A DNA stretch of 64,000 nt from Sebaldella termitidis ATCC 33386 (GCF_000024405.1 NC_013517.1:4061989-4125988), one strand, 5' to 3'. Positions 46,264-55,677 are shown, numbered from the stretch's first letter. Translations and numbers: made by a program. The notes: generated by a model from the letters alone, not told the origin.

Positions 46264-47019
46264 TTATCCCTCCTGTGCCTTTCTCTGAGCGTTAAGATAT
46301 GTAAATAACAATGCGAAACATGCTCCGAATATGGCTGCAGCCATTACATCTATATTCAGATATTTTACCCCGAAATATCCAAGTATGAAAAATGGTATTA
46401 GATGTTTTTTCCCTATAACCATTATTGTTATCGCAAATCCAAGTGCAGGAAGTATTCCTCCTACTATTTCAAACGAGTGAAGCAGCCATCCCGGCATTAT
46501 GCTTAAGAATCTCTGAACTACAGATTCCCCATAGTAAGTAGCTACGAAAACCAGCGGAAATCTTAATAAAAATCCCATTAATGCAGGATATAAAAATGCA
46601 CATCTCATTATTCCCTGTGTATTAGCATCTTCAGCATATTTATCAGCCATATGAACCCAAAATGAGTTAGTTGTTCTTCTTATTTGATCCAAAAAGATTC
46701 CAAGTACTCCGAACGGTACTGCTAATGCTACTGCAAGCTTAGGATCCATACCTGTCTGAAGTGCTATAGGTATTGCCACACATGAGGCAAGCGCCGGATC
46801 CGAAGGTACATTTCCTCCGGGAGTAGATGTTACCCCAAGATAAACTAACTGTACCGCAGCCCCTATCATCATTCCCTTAGACACATCACCATAAAGCAGT
46901 CCTACTGCAAGACCTACACTCACAGGCTGAAACAAAATAGACGAAAAAGTATATCCGAGTCTTAATCTTGTGAACCAATAAATCAACCCCATACAAATCG
47001 CAATTACTAAATTATTCAT
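46264..47019 (-). CDS. dgaC: PTS mannose-family EIIC component (glucosaminate)
   Basis: A 251-residue membrane EIIC of the mannose-sorbose family with the typical AAVQLVYLGVTSTPGGNVPSD motif and several membrane spans. It lies 18 nt after EIIB and 2 nt before EIID in one transcript. Confidence 0.88.
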   Translation of the reverse strand: MNNLVIAICMGLIYWFTRLRLGYTFSSILFQPVSVGLAVGLLYGDVSKGMMIGAAVQLVYLGVTSTPGGNVPSDPALASCVAIPIALQTGMDPKLAVALAVPFGVLGIFLDQIRRTTNSFWVHMADKYAEDANTQGIMRCAFLYPALMGFLLRFPLVFVATYYGESVVQRFLSIMPGWLLHSFEIVGGILPALGFAITIMVIGKKHLIPFFILGYFGVKYLNIDVMAAAIFGACFALLFTYLNAQRKAQEG

Positions 47020-47037
47020 TTTCCTTCACCAACCTAA

Positions 47038-47523
47038 TCAATATTTTTTTAAAATTTCTTCAAATTTTTGCGGCTTATCCTCCGGAATAGTCTGGAATAT
47101 AATATCTACTCCTTTTCCGGCAAGTTCTTTCAGTATCTCCACATCTTTGTCGTCAAGAGTAATATTCTGGAATACTACTTTTCTGCTTGGTCCTCCTCCG
47201 AGACCTCCTACCTGCAATTTTCCTACTTCAAGTCCGGCATCCAGCGTTTGTCTCAATACTGCCAGACTCGGGAAGAGCAAAAGCACTTTTCCTGTTCCGA
47301 ACTGATCTTCCTTCCAGAGCTTACCTGCCTCTTCAGTACCGTATACATCTACTTTTACACTCGGCGGTGCAGCCATCAGATAGATATTCTTCATAAATTC
47401 GTCGTTTACCAGTTCATCGCTTACTACTATTATTCTGTTTGCTCCTGACTGCCCGACCCATTTTGTAACTACCTGTCCGTGTATAAGTCTGCTGTCTATT
47501 CTTGTTAAAACTAATTCTGCCAT
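47038..47523 (-). CDS. dgaB: PTS mannose-family EIIB component (glucosaminate)
   Basis: A 161-residue cytoplasmic EIIB. The phosphorylated His15 is in RIDSRLIHGQVVTKW, the standard site of this family. It passes phosphate from EIIA to the incoming sugar acid. Confidence 0.9.
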   Translation of the reverse strand: MAELVLTRIDSRLIHGQVVTKWVGQSGANRIIVVSDELVNDEFMKNIYLMAAPPSVKVDVYGTEEAGKLWKEDQFGTGKVLLLFPSLAVLRQTLDAGLEVGKLQVGGLGGGPSRKVVFQNITLDDKDVEILKELAGKGVDIIFQTIPEDKPQKFEEILKKY

Positions 47524-47541
47524 TGTCTTTCCTCCCTGATA

Positions 47542-47952
47542 TTATTTTGTCATTTTTCTTAATTCTTTTAGTATGTTTTTACAGCTGTCTCTTCCTTCTT
47601 CTACTATACTGTCCAATACACTGTCCTCATTAATAGAATCTATATTTAAGAGAGCCTCGAATAAAAGCGGTGCGTTTAATCCCGAAATTATGTTTATTTT
47701 GTAACTCAGGCTCAGCTTTGCAGCCACATTTGTAGTTGTTCCTCCGAATATATCTGTTATTATCAAAGATCCCTCTTTCATTTCAGAAACTTTATTCTCT
47801 ACTTTTTCATAAAATTCTTCAAAAGTATCTGCGGGGTTCAACGATATCTGTGATACACGATCTACATTTCCTACTATCATTTTTCCTGCATCAATAATGT
47901 ATTTTCCCCAGTCTCCGTGTGTCAGCAGCAAAATTTCCAGTTCTTTTCCCAT
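47542..47952 (-). CDS. dgaA: PTS mannose-family EIIA component (glucosaminate)
   Basis: A 136-residue EIIA with the phosphorylated His12 in LLLTHGDWGKYI and the IITDIFGGTTTNVAA motif. It takes phosphate from HPr. In this operon it follows the catabolic genes. Confidence 0.88.
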   Translation of the reverse strand: MGKELEILLLTHGDWGKYIIDAGKMIVGNVDRVSQISLNPADTFEEFYEKVENKVSEMKEGSLIITDIFGGTTTNVAAKLSLSYKINIISGLNAPLLFEALLNIDSINEDSVLDSIVEEGRDSCKNILKELRKMTK

Positions 47953-48025
47953 TTTCTCCTCCTTACATTTTTTCCTTTATTTATGATAATTTTTTATGTA
48001 CCAAAATTTCCATTACTGTATCAGA

Positions 48026-48778
48026 TTATTTTACAAGCTTTTTTATGATCTCATAAAGTTTTTTTATGTCTTCCACTCTTGTGAGTCCTGTTTCCTTATC
48101 TATTATTGATCCGTATATATGCGGCATTATTCTTGGTATACTGCTTTCCACACACACCTTTAGTATCTCCTCAAAATTTTCCAGATCTATTCCCCCTGTA
48201 GGCTCTATCAGCTCCAGATTTCCTCTTTCACTTGCCTTTGCCACTTCCTTCAGCTCCTCCAGTGATTTCAGACCTCCCATAGGGAAGAATTTCACCGAAT
48301 GTGCTCTCATATCCTTAAGCATTGCCACTGCTGTATCTACATCGACTATTGCCGCTTTCTCCTTTTCACTCAGTTCACCTGTGCTTATCTTTACTTTCCC
48401 GGGCTCTCCTGTAGGACTCATTAATACATTTATATATGTTCTGCCATGTCCCTTTGCTCTTAATGCCCCTGCTGCATATCCTGCTCCTGTAAATACCTGA
48501 TTTACATGACCCGGATCTGTTTCACATGATATCAGTGCAGCCTTCTCAAACTGACTCGGATCTCCCGCTCCAAGACCTACAGATACCACTCCCAGTTCTT
48601 TCAGATACTCCTTTACTTCTGCAACTCCGTCTTCTATCTTATCATAATTTTTCGATAAAAGTCCCACTACTACATGACCTTCCGCTGCTTCATATATTTC
48701 CTTTGCATTCGCCAGATCTTTCGCAAGCACGTTTAATGCTACTCTCCCTTTATAAAACTTTATTTTTGTATCAAGCAT
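48026..48778 (-). CDS. dgaF: 2-dehydro-3-deoxy-6-phosphogluconate (KDGP) aldolase, DgaF type
   Basis: A 250-residue TIM-barrel aldolase. The text GRVALNVLAKDLANAKEIYEA, ISCETDPGHVNQVFTGAGYA, VKFFPMGGLKSLEE (candidate Schiff-base Lys163) and LIEPTGGIDL matches the KDGP-aldolase family of the glucosaminate operon, distinct from Eda. It would split 2-keto-3-deoxygluconate-6-phosphate to pyruvate and glyceraldehyde-3-phosphate. It lies between dgaE and the PTS genes. Confidence 0.85.
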   Translation of the reverse strand: MLDTKIKFYKGRVALNVLAKDLANAKEIYEAAEGHVVVGLLSKNYDKIEDGVAEVKEYLKELGVVSVGLGAGDPSQFEKAALISCETDPGHVNQVFTGAGYAAGALRAKGHGRTYINVLMSPTGEPGKVKISTGELSEKEKAAIVDVDTAVAMLKDMRAHSVKFFPMGGLKSLEELKEVAKASERGNLELIEPTGGIDLENFEEILKVCVESSIPRIMPHIYGSIIDKETGLTRVEDIKKLYEIIKKLVK

Positions 48779-48914
48779 TTCATATTCCTCCTGTTTATTT
48801 ATCCGTTGTCTTTAAAAAACAGATATTCTATATTGCTGTTTTTATAATAATTTTTTATTCATTAATCATATTGGTAGTTGAATAAATTCATAAATTGCTG
48901 GTATTTTCAGTTAC

Positions 48915-50012
48915 TTAACCTAATATTTCTTCTATTCTCTTAAATATATTTCCTATTTCCTTTTCATCTACTGATCTCATATCAAAGTGTATTTTCCCCT
49001 GATTCTTATAATAGTTTCTTGTATAGATAGCAGGATTCCCGCCTTCCAGTTCCTTTATCAGTTCTTCTGCATTCAGCTTAGTATCCAGAAGCTTCATCTC
49101 TGTTCTGTATATCTCTCTTCCTGCTTCATCCTTTACCACTGATATTGCAGTCCCCTTTATCCCCTTTAATTCCTCTGCTAGAAGCTCTGCTTTCTTCTTA
49201 TTTTCCTGCTCTATCCTTGCCTCATCCTTTTGACTGTACTGTTCCAAAGCGCTCAAAAGACTCATTATTACTCCTTTGTCCACCTTCATTGCTCTTCCTA
49301 TTCCCTTATACTGCAGCTTACAATTCTTGATTAGCTCCTTCTTTCCTGTTATAAATCCCGATGCTGGTCCTTCTATTGCCTTAGAACCGCTGTATATCAC
49401 CATATCTGTTCCCATTAACACATATTTTTCCAGATCCTCTTCTGCTGCTGCATCCACTACTACTGGAATATTATATTTCTTTCCTATCTCTATTGTCTTT
49501 TCCAGACTCAGCATACCCTTCTGTACACTATGATGTGATTTTACGTAAAATATTCCCACAGTATTTTCATTTATATTTCCTGTTATGTTTTCTTCGCTTG
49601 TAAGATTTGACTGCCCTACTTCCACCAGCTTACCTCCGCCAAGTTCTATCATAGTCTTTATAGGTGCACCATAGTTTACTACATGACCTTTTTGTATAAT
49701 TATTTCTCTTTTATCAGTATTCAGTATATGAAGATTCTCAGCCATTGTCTGATTATCCTTTGTAATAAGAGAAGCTGCAGCTATTGCTATTCCTGCTGAT
49801 GCCGAAGATGTAACACAGCTTGCCTCAGCCTTTGTATAAGCTGAAACTATTTCTCCTGCTTTATTCATAAGATCTTCCATTACCACGAAATTCTGACTTC
49901 CTTCCTTGAAGCCGTCTGTACTCTTATCTGATAATACCGATACTCCTAGTATTGTCATTCTCCCGCTCGCGTTTATTACTTTCTGAAGACCTATTTTTTC
50001 ATATATATTCAC
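48915..50012 (-). CDS. dgaE: D-glucosaminate-6-phosphate ammonia-lyase (SelA-like PLP enzyme)
   Basis: A 365-residue PLP enzyme of the SelA-like group. The PLP lysine is Lys211 in IYSGSKAIEGP, preceded by the cofactor Asp in VVDAAAEED; MNIYEKIGLQKVINASGRMT is the usual start. It removes ammonia from glucosaminate-6-phosphate, giving the substrate of DgaF. It is the first gene of the operon, with a promoter about 50 nt upstream. Related lyases act on other amino-acid sugars, so the substrate is inferred from the gene set. Confidence 0.88.
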   Translation of the reverse strand: MNIYEKIGLQKVINASGRMTILGVSVLSDKSTDGFKEGSQNFVVMEDLMNKAGEIVSAYTKAEASCVTSSASAGIAIAAASLITKDNQTMAENLHILNTDKREIIIQKGHVVNYGAPIKTMIELGGGKLVEVGQSNLTSEENITGNINENTVGIFYVKSHHSVQKGMLSLEKTIEIGKKYNIPVVVDAAAEEDLEKYVLMGTDMVIYSGSKAIEGPASGFITGKKELIKNCKLQYKGIGRAMKVDKGVIMSLLSALEQYSQKDEARIEQENKKKAELLAEELKGIKGTAISVVKDEAGREIYRTEMKLLDTKLNAEELIKELEGGNPAIYTRNYYKNQGKIHFDMRSVDEKEIGNIFKRIEEILG

Positions 50013-50056
50013 TTTTTCACCTCCAATAAATTTTTCTTCGTTTTTCTTTCACTACT

Positions 50057-50084
50057 AACATACCATATTATCTACGAAAGTCAA
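50057..50084 (-). promoter_or_regulatory. promoter of the dga operon with overlapping inverted repeat
   Basis: Minus-strand TTGACT (50079-50084), 16-nt spacer, TATGTT (50057-50062). ACGAAA and TTTCGT arms (about 50074-50099) flank the -35 and could be an operator. No sigma-54 type box (GG-N10-GC) was seen, unlike the Salmonella dga promoter. Confidence 0.5.
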
Positions 50085-50171
50085 ATTTTCCATTTTCGTC
50101 GTCGGACATTAAAATATTCTTTGACTTTTTCTTATTATTATGCTAGATATATAAATATAACAAGATAATAT

Positions 50172-50200
50172 AACGATAATTCTATAAAATAATTATCGTT
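50172..50200. repeat. inverted repeat AACGATAATT / AATTATCGTT
   Basis: Perfect 10-bp arms (50172-50181 and 50191-50200) with a 9-nt centre, 48 bp before the start of the Rep_3-like gene. It may be an operator or a binding site of the Rep-like protein; no T run follows, so it is not an obvious terminator. Confidence 0.6.
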
Positions 50201-50247
50201 GGTCTCTGATTTAAAAATTGACTTTTTCTATGGAATGGAGAAAAAAA

Positions 50248-51495
50248 ATGGAAAAAAATATGAAAAAAAATGAGTTTTTCTTTCAGGAACATGATATTTT
50301 TATCGACTTTCAAAAAAAACTTAATAAAAAAGATAAGATTTTTTTGGAATATCTGATAAAAAAAATAACTTCCGATAATGATCCAAAAATAGTGCTGGGA
50401 CAGAAAGTCCTTCTGAATCTTTTGAATCTGACTACTAAACAGGAGCTTGATAATTTTCTGGATAAGTTTTTTGAAAAAAGAATAAGCTATCAATGCAGCA
50501 AGCTGAATATTTCTGATATAGAAGGAATTATAAATCCGCTTTCCTCATATAAATTTTCAGGAATCAATTATGCATTTTCAATATCATCAGATTTCTTTAA
50601 TATCTTTCAAAAAAATAAAAAAGATTTCAGAGCATATAATTTTGATATACTTTTGCAATTCAGCAATCCGATTACTAAAAAATTATTTTTATTTCTGACT
50701 AATAATACCGGAATAAATGACTTTCTTGAAGTATCACTTGATACCCTGAAAAATTATCTGGATTTAAATAATACTTCATATTCCAGATTTTATGACTTTG
50801 AAAAAAATATACTGACTGTGTGCATTCAGGAAATAGAAAAATACACTACACTAAAAATTCAATACAGAAAGATAAAGCTTCACAATACTTCCAGCGGAAA
50901 AATAATAGGTCTAAAATTTTATCTTGCCGATGAAAATAAAAATGCTCTTGAGAAAAATACTGATACACTTATTGAAGGTATCAGACCGCTTATTAAAAAT
51001 GCCGGGAAAATACGTAATTTCATTACTCTTTCACTTGCCAACAGAGGATATAATTATATGAAAAAGAATATCGACTATGCAAAGCTCCACTATAAAGGAA
51101 ACTTTGAAATTTTTCTTATTGAGGCAGTAAAATATGATTATTTCAAAAACAGATTTTTAAAAATAATTCTTCCTTTTAAAGAAAAATACAAGCTGATTTT
51201 TTCTCTTGAAAAAAGATTTGATTCTTTTCCTGAATTATATGAAAATCTTTTTGAAATAATGAGCGGGACTAATTTATTTCATCTTACACAAATGGCTCCT
51301 ATATTCAGAGAAGCATATAATCTTATGGAATCCGGCTACATAAATCAAAAGGAGCAACCTAAGATTGCCCCGTTTTATAAGGAACTTCTAAACTTAAAAT
51401 CATTTAATGAATTTAAATACGAAGATGAAAAATTTATAATATTTATAGAATATAATAAAAACTATGACAGCTTTATTTACATTTTTGAAAAATAG
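50248..51495 (+). CDS. Rep_3-like replication initiation protein
   Basis: A 415-residue protein with the double winged-helix layout of plasmid RepB/Rep_3 initiators. The second domain shows the clearest signature: LDLNNTSYSRFYDFEKNILTVCIQEI (kept short here) followed by a beta hairpin IGLKFYL. A long C-terminal part of about 170 residues is not typical and I cannot assign it. The ATG at 50248 follows TGGAG with a 7-nt spacer; upstream starts lack a site. No iterons were seen in the adjacent 200 bp. It could be a remnant or domesticated plasmid initiator, or a regulator of the divergent dga operon. Confidence 0.65.
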   Translation: MEKNMKKNEFFFQEHDIFIDFQKKLNKKDKIFLEYLIKKITSDNDPKIVLGQKVLLNLLNLTTKQELDNFLDKFFEKRISYQCSKLNISDIEGIINPLSSYKFSGINYAFSISSDFFNIFQKNKKDFRAYNFDILLQFSNPITKKLFLFLTNNTGINDFLEVSLDTLKNYLDLNNTSYSRFYDFEKNILTVCIQEIEKYTTLKIQYRKIKLHNTSSGKIIGLKFYLADENKNALEKNTDTLIEGIRPLIKNAGKIRNFITLSLANRGYNYMKKNIDYAKLHYKGNFEIFLIEAVKYDYFKNRFLKIILPFKEKYKLIFSLEKRFDSFPELYENLFEIMSGTNLFHLTQMAPIFREAYNLMESGYINQKEQPKIAPFYKELLNLKSFNEFKYEDEKFIIFIEYNKNYDSFIYIFEK

Positions 51496-51518
51496 CGGGA
51501 TTAAGTCCCGTTTTTTTA
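51493..51518. terminator. terminator after the Rep_3-like gene
   Basis: CGGGA and TCCCG pair around TTAAG and are followed by seven T. The stem begins in the stop codon region; the DUF1634 gene converges from the other side. Confidence 0.7.
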
Positions 51519-51881
51519 TCCTGCTTTTCCCATCAAGAGGCTCAGCATCAGTATTACAAATACAAGCAACGTTATTTTCACATACAGATAGTCTTTTTCC
51601 ACAAGAAATATTACTATTGATATTCCTACACGGAAAATCGGCGTAGCTATAAGTATAATAAGTCCTGTCATAATAACCCCATACGGCTTTAGAGCCAGAA
51701 GCCCTTTTATGATTTCCGTAAAAGTGGCAGGATATGATGCTCCGGGATATCCGCTGTCTCCAGTGCTAAAATACATCACAAGACCGGCAAATGTGACTGC
51801 CCCGCTTATTATTACTCCTATTCTGAGAGCCTTACTTATGGCAAGTTCTACTTCATGCAGTTCTTTTTCGTCTTCTCTCAT
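51516..51881 (-). CDS. DUF1634-family membrane protein
   Basis: A 121-residue membrane protein with three spans (VIISGAVTFAGLVMY, IIKGLLALKPYGVIMTGLIILI, VKITLLVFVILMLSLL), matching the DUF1634 family that usually sits beside TauE/SafE permeases. The ATG at 51881 overlaps the end of that permease gene and follows AGGTGG. It is likely an accessory subunit of the permease; function unknown. Confidence 0.83.
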   Translation of the reverse strand: MREDEKELHEVELAISKALRIGVIISGAVTFAGLVMYFSTGDSGYPGASYPATFTEIIKGLLALKPYGVIMTGLIILIATPIFRVGISIVIFLVEKDYLYVKITLLVFVILMLSLLMGKAG

Positions 51882-51882
51882 T

Positions 51883-52716
51883 TTATCCACCTATTCCTTT
51901 CATGAACATCTGTATTGCTACATAGAGCAAGACCGGAATAAATATCATTCTTATTGTTTTACTTTTCAGATGCTGCATAATTTTCGCACCTAGCGTGGCA
52001 CCTACAAGTACACCCAAAGCCACAGGTCCTGCTATTTCCGGTCTTATATCTCCCCGTTCAAGATAGACGCCTGCACTTGCTGCTGCAGTAACCCCTATCA
52101 TAAAATTACTCGTACTGCTGGAAACCTTCATTGGAAGTTTCATAAATACATCCATTGCCATAACCTTAAATGAACCGCTTCCTATCCCAAGAAGTCCTGA
52201 CATTATACCTGCCACATACATTACGCCAAAGCCGCTCTTTACACCGCTGACATTATATTTAACATTTTCCTTCAAAGCTTTGTCGTAGTATTCTCCGTGA
52301 AGATTCAGCTTATCTGCCAGAGGATCCTGAATTACATTTTGAGGAAGCTCGGCTCCTGCTTTTTTTATCATCATAAATGTGGAGTAAAACATCAGAATAC
52401 TGAATATCATAAACAGATATTTTGGATTCAGAAAACCGCCTATAAAGGCTCCTGTAATAGCTCCCACAGTTGTCGCAATCTCAAGAAACATTCCTATTCT
52501 TATATTTGTTACCTTATCTTTTATATATGCCACTGCTGCTCCGCTTGAAGTTGCTATGACGGCTATTATACTGGCTCCTATTGCATGCTTTATATCCACC
52601 TGAAACATAAGCGTCAGTGCGGGAATTATAATTATTCCCCCGCCCAGACCAAGTATAGAACCCAGTACTCCTGCTATGACGGATACTAAAAATATTTGCA
52701 GACTGTATATTTCCAA
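51883..52716 (-). CDS. TauE/SafE-family permease
   Basis: A 277-residue permease with about seven membrane spans and the family motif GVLGSILGLGGGIIIIPALTL repeated in the second half as GLLGIGSGSFKVMAMD. Family members export sulfite, sulfoacetate or other organosulfonates, or move other small anions. A cytoplasmic loop of about 45 residues (100-150) is unusually long. It forms a pair with the DUF1634 gene. Confidence 0.88.
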   Translation of the reverse strand: MEIYSLQIFLVSVIAGVLGSILGLGGGIIIIPALTLMFQVDIKHAIGASIIAVIATSSGAAVAYIKDKVTNIRIGMFLEIATTVGAITGAFIGGFLNPKYLFMIFSILMFYSTFMMIKKAGAELPQNVIQDPLADKLNLHGEYYDKALKENVKYNVSGVKSGFGVMYVAGIMSGLLGIGSGSFKVMAMDVFMKLPMKVSSSTSNFMIGVTAAASAGVYLERGDIRPEIAGPVALGVLVGATLGAKIMQHLKSKTIRMIFIPVLLYVAIQMFMKGIGG

Positions 52717-52883
52717 TCTTCTCCTCGCCTTCTATTTTTCTGTAACACCCTATATAAAAGTATAACATAATTATCTTAAAACCACATAGAAGATTTTTCT
52801 CTTTCCTTCACTATATATAATTTGGAATATTATATCAAACCGCTGAAATTTCAAGTACTTCATAATAAAGTTTTTTTTGCTTA

Positions 52884-52911
52884 TTGACTTTAAAAAAAAA
52901 TATGGTATACT
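52884..52911 (+). promoter_or_regulatory. promoter of the glucoside PTS operon
   Basis: TTGACT (52884-52889), 16-nt spacer, TATACT (52906-52911), 87 nt before the EIIC start. Confidence 0.8.
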
Positions 52912-52916
52912 TACAT

Positions 52917-52936
52917 TAACTGGTATATACCAGTTA
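52917..52936. promoter_or_regulatory. perfect 20-bp palindromic operator, GntR type
   Basis: TAACTGGTATATACCAGTTA is a perfect palindrome located 6-25 bp past the -10 box, i.e. on the transcription start. Its TGGTATATACCA core is the form bound by HutC/NagR-group GntR repressors. The GntR-UTRA gene at 56479-57213 is the obvious candidate regulator. Confidence 0.8.
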
Positions 52937-52997
52937 GGTTTGTACAATAAGTAGCTACGATTTTAAACCTTTACCTTATTTATTATGGAGGAAAAAT

Positions 52998-54260
52998 ATG
53001 ATCAAATTTATTGAAAACAAACTAGTTCCAATTCTGATCAAAATTGGAGAGAACAAAATTTTAGTTGCTGTAAGAAACGGAATAACACTTACACTTCCAT
53101 TTACTATTTCAGGAAGTCTGTTTCTTATTCTGGCCAATCTGCCTATTCCGGGATGGTCAGACTTTTTAGGACCGTTTGCTGATAAACTCAGCGCCCCTGT
53201 AGCAGTTACTTTTGGTGCTATTGGTATAATATCGGCTATAGGTATCAGTTATAATCTGGCAAAACAGTATAAGCTCGATGCCATAACATGTTCTGCCATT
53301 ACTATGGTAGTCTTTCTTCTTGCACAGTTAGATCAGGAATATACTCTGAATGTAGATAATCTGGGAGCTGCAGGTCTGTTTTCGGCTATCATATTATCTA
53401 TAATTACTGTACATATAATAAAATTCTTTATTTCAAGAAATATTGTGATAAAACTGCCTGAGGGAGTTCCGCCTGCAGTGGCTCAGTCATTTGCCGGCCT
53501 TGTTCCTGCAGCGGTTGCTATTGTATTAATATGGTTTATCAGAGTTCTTCTGAATTTTGATATAAATGCATTTTTCACATGGCTTTTAAGTCCTCTGGTA
53601 ATGGGACTTGGTACACTGCCTGGTATGCTTATACTTATATTTCTTATTTCTATACTCTGGTGCTGCGGAATCCACGGGGATAATGTGCTTTCCGGTATTA
53701 CAAGTCCGATTTTCCTGAAATATATTGCAGAAAATACACAGGCATATCTGAATCACCAGCCTATACCGCATATAACTGCTGACGGATTTTACATTGTCTT
53801 TATGTGTCTCGGTGGAACCGGAGCAACACTCGGTCTTGTTATTTCCATGCTGCGTTCCAAAAGCAAGCTGTACAAATCCGTGGGAGAGCTGTCATTGCCA
53901 TCTGCCATTTTCTGTATAAACGAGCCTGTTATCTTTGGCTTTCCTATAGTATTTAACCCTATCATGATGATACCGTTTACTATTACGCCTATGATACTGT
54001 GTACCCTTACGTATGCCCTGATGTACTTTAATATAATAGGACGTCCCGTACTTCAGATACCGTGGACAATGCCGCCCATATTTGCAGCATACTTTGTAAC
54101 CGGCGGGAATATACCTGCAGTCATATGGTCTGTATGTACTATTGTAATTTCTGTTTTTGTTTTTCTGCCTTTTTTCAAAATGGCGGAGAAAAAGCAGCTT
54201 GAAAAAGAAGAAGCAGAAAGCCGGGAAAATTTAGAACCTGTTTTAAACAGCGAAATATAA
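52998..54260 (+). CDS. PTS EIIC component, lactose/cellobiose family
   Basis: A 420-residue EIIC of the CelB/ChbC group. The GDN-type motif CCGIHGDNVLSGITSPI, the CINEPVIFGFPIVFNP region and about ten membrane spans are present. The EIIA and EIIB partners are not encoded nearby, which makes this operon incomplete as a PTS. It is followed 21 nt later by a GH4 glucosidase gene. The substrate could be cellobiose, another beta-glucoside, or chitobiose. Confidence 0.9.
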   Translation: MIKFIENKLVPILIKIGENKILVAVRNGITLTLPFTISGSLFLILANLPIPGWSDFLGPFADKLSAPVAVTFGAIGIISAIGISYNLAKQYKLDAITCSAITMVVFLLAQLDQEYTLNVDNLGAAGLFSAIILSIITVHIIKFFISRNIVIKLPEGVPPAVAQSFAGLVPAAVAIVLIWFIRVLLNFDINAFFTWLLSPLVMGLGTLPGMLILIFLISILWCCGIHGDNVLSGITSPIFLKYIAENTQAYLNHQPIPHITADGFYIVFMCLGGTGATLGLVISMLRSKSKLYKSVGELSLPSAIFCINEPVIFGFPIVFNPIMMIPFTITPMILCTLTYALMYFNIIGRPVLQIPWTMPPIFAAYFVTGGNIPAVIWSVCTIVISVFVFLPFFKMAEKKQLEKEEAESRENLEPVLNSEI

Positions 54261-54281
54261 TACTTTATGAGGTGATAAAAA

Positions 54282-55592
54282 ATGAAAGGACTAAAAATTA
54301 CTACTATCGGCGGAGGTTCCAGTTATACTCCTGAATTAATAGAAGGATTTATCAGAAGATATGACGAACTGCCGGTTACTGATTACTATCTGCTTGATAT
54401 CGAGGAAGGGAAAGAAAAGCTTGAGATTGTTGGCGAATTTGCCAGAAGAATGGTCAAAAAAGCCGGAGTTCCCATAAATATTCATCTTACTCTGGACAGA
54501 GAAGAAGCCCTGAAAGATGCGGATTTTGTGACAACTCAGTTAAGAGTGGGACTTCTTGATGCCAGAATCAATGATGAAAAAATCCCTTTAAAATATAATG
54601 TGCTTGGTCAGGAAACTACAGGACCCGGCGGATTTATGAAAGCCCAGAGAACTATTCCTGTTCTTTTAGATATATGCGAAGATATGAAGAGACTTTGTCC
54701 CGATGCATGGCTTATTAATTTTACCAATCCTGCAGGTATAGTAACAGAAGCAATAAAAAAATACAGCAGTATAAAAACTATAGGTATTTGCAGCGGTGCA
54801 AACAGCATGCTTATGGATATTGCAAAAGCTTATGATGTACAAAAAGACGACATCTACACCAGAATAATCGGGCTGAATCATCTGATTTTTGCAGATAAAA
54901 TATTTCTAAAAGGCGAAGATATTACTGATGATTTTATAAAAAAATTATCTGCCGGAAAAGCGGATAACAGTTTGAAAAATATTCCGGATATAGGCTTTTC
55001 CGCTAAATTCACAGAAGCACTGCATATGTATCCTATTTCATATCTGAAATATTTTTTCCTGAACAGAGAAATGGTTGAAATTGCAAAAAAAGACGAAGCT
55101 GAAAAAGGTACAAGAGGTGAACAGACAAAGGCAATAGAACATAATCTATTTGAGCTTTATAAAGATAAAAATCTGGACACCAAACCTAAAGAATTGGAAA
55201 AACGCGGAGGAGCATATTACTCTGAAACAGCATGCTCTATAATAAGCTCTATTTATAATAATAAAAAAGAAATACATGTGGTAAACACTCTTAATAACGG
55301 TACCACTTCTGATCTTCCCGATAATGTGGTAATTGAAACAAATGCGGTAATAGATAAGGATGGTGCACATCCTGTCACATATGGAAAACTGCCTGTAAAA
55401 ATAAGGGGACTTATCCAGAGTGTGAAAGCATACGAAGAGCTTACAGTGGAAGCTGCTGTAACAGGCAGCTATGATACGGCTCTCCTTGCCCTGAGCATTA
55501 ATCCTCTTGTTCCGTCTGCAAATGTAGCAGAAAGTATACTAAATGAGCTTCTTGAGGTTAATAAAAAATACCTGCCTCAATATTTTAAATAA
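54282..55592 (+). CDS. 6-phospho-beta-glucosidase, glycoside hydrolase family 4
   Basis: A 436-residue NAD- and metal-dependent GH4 hydrolase. The dinucleotide-binding start TTIGGGSSYTPELIEGF, GQETTGPGGFMKAQRTIP, NFTNPAGIVTEA and the metal-ligand motifs GICSGAN (Cys) and GLNHL (His) can be seen. Well-known CelF/LicH enzymes read CNVP where this one reads CSGAN, so it belongs to a different subgroup. It should cleave phosphorylated beta-glucosides or amino-glucosides brought in by the EIIC system. Confidence 0.9.
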   Translation: MKGLKITTIGGGSSYTPELIEGFIRRYDELPVTDYYLLDIEEGKEKLEIVGEFARRMVKKAGVPINIHLTLDREEALKDADFVTTQLRVGLLDARINDEKIPLKYNVLGQETTGPGGFMKAQRTIPVLLDICEDMKRLCPDAWLINFTNPAGIVTEAIKKYSSIKTIGICSGANSMLMDIAKAYDVQKDDIYTRIIGLNHLIFADKIFLKGEDITDDFIKKLSAGKADNSLKNIPDIGFSAKFTEALHMYPISYLKYFFLNREMVEIAKKDEAEKGTRGEQTKAIEHNLFELYKDKNLDTKPKELEKRGGAYYSETACSIISSIYNNKKEIHVVNTLNNGTTSDLPDNVVIETNAVIDKDGAHPVTYGKLPVKIRGLIQSVKAYEELTVEAAVTGSYDTALLALSINPLVPSANVAESILNELLEVNKKYLPQYFK

Positions 55593-55677
55593 ACTGTAAG
55601 CGGAGATAAAATAAATGCTAAAGGGTCATAGGTTTCCCATAATAACCTAAATATTTATTATACAAGGAGATAAAAAT

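Noticed and set aside
50013-50247. Plasmid-type origin with iterons beside the Rep_3-like gene
   Set aside because: Only one inverted repeat was found; no direct repeats of 15-25 bp and no DnaA-box cluster could be seen.
50218-50247. Earlier starts of the Rep_3-like gene
   Set aside because: The TTG at 50218 and ATG at 50230 lack a ribosome site, whereas TGGAG is well spaced for the ATG at 50248.
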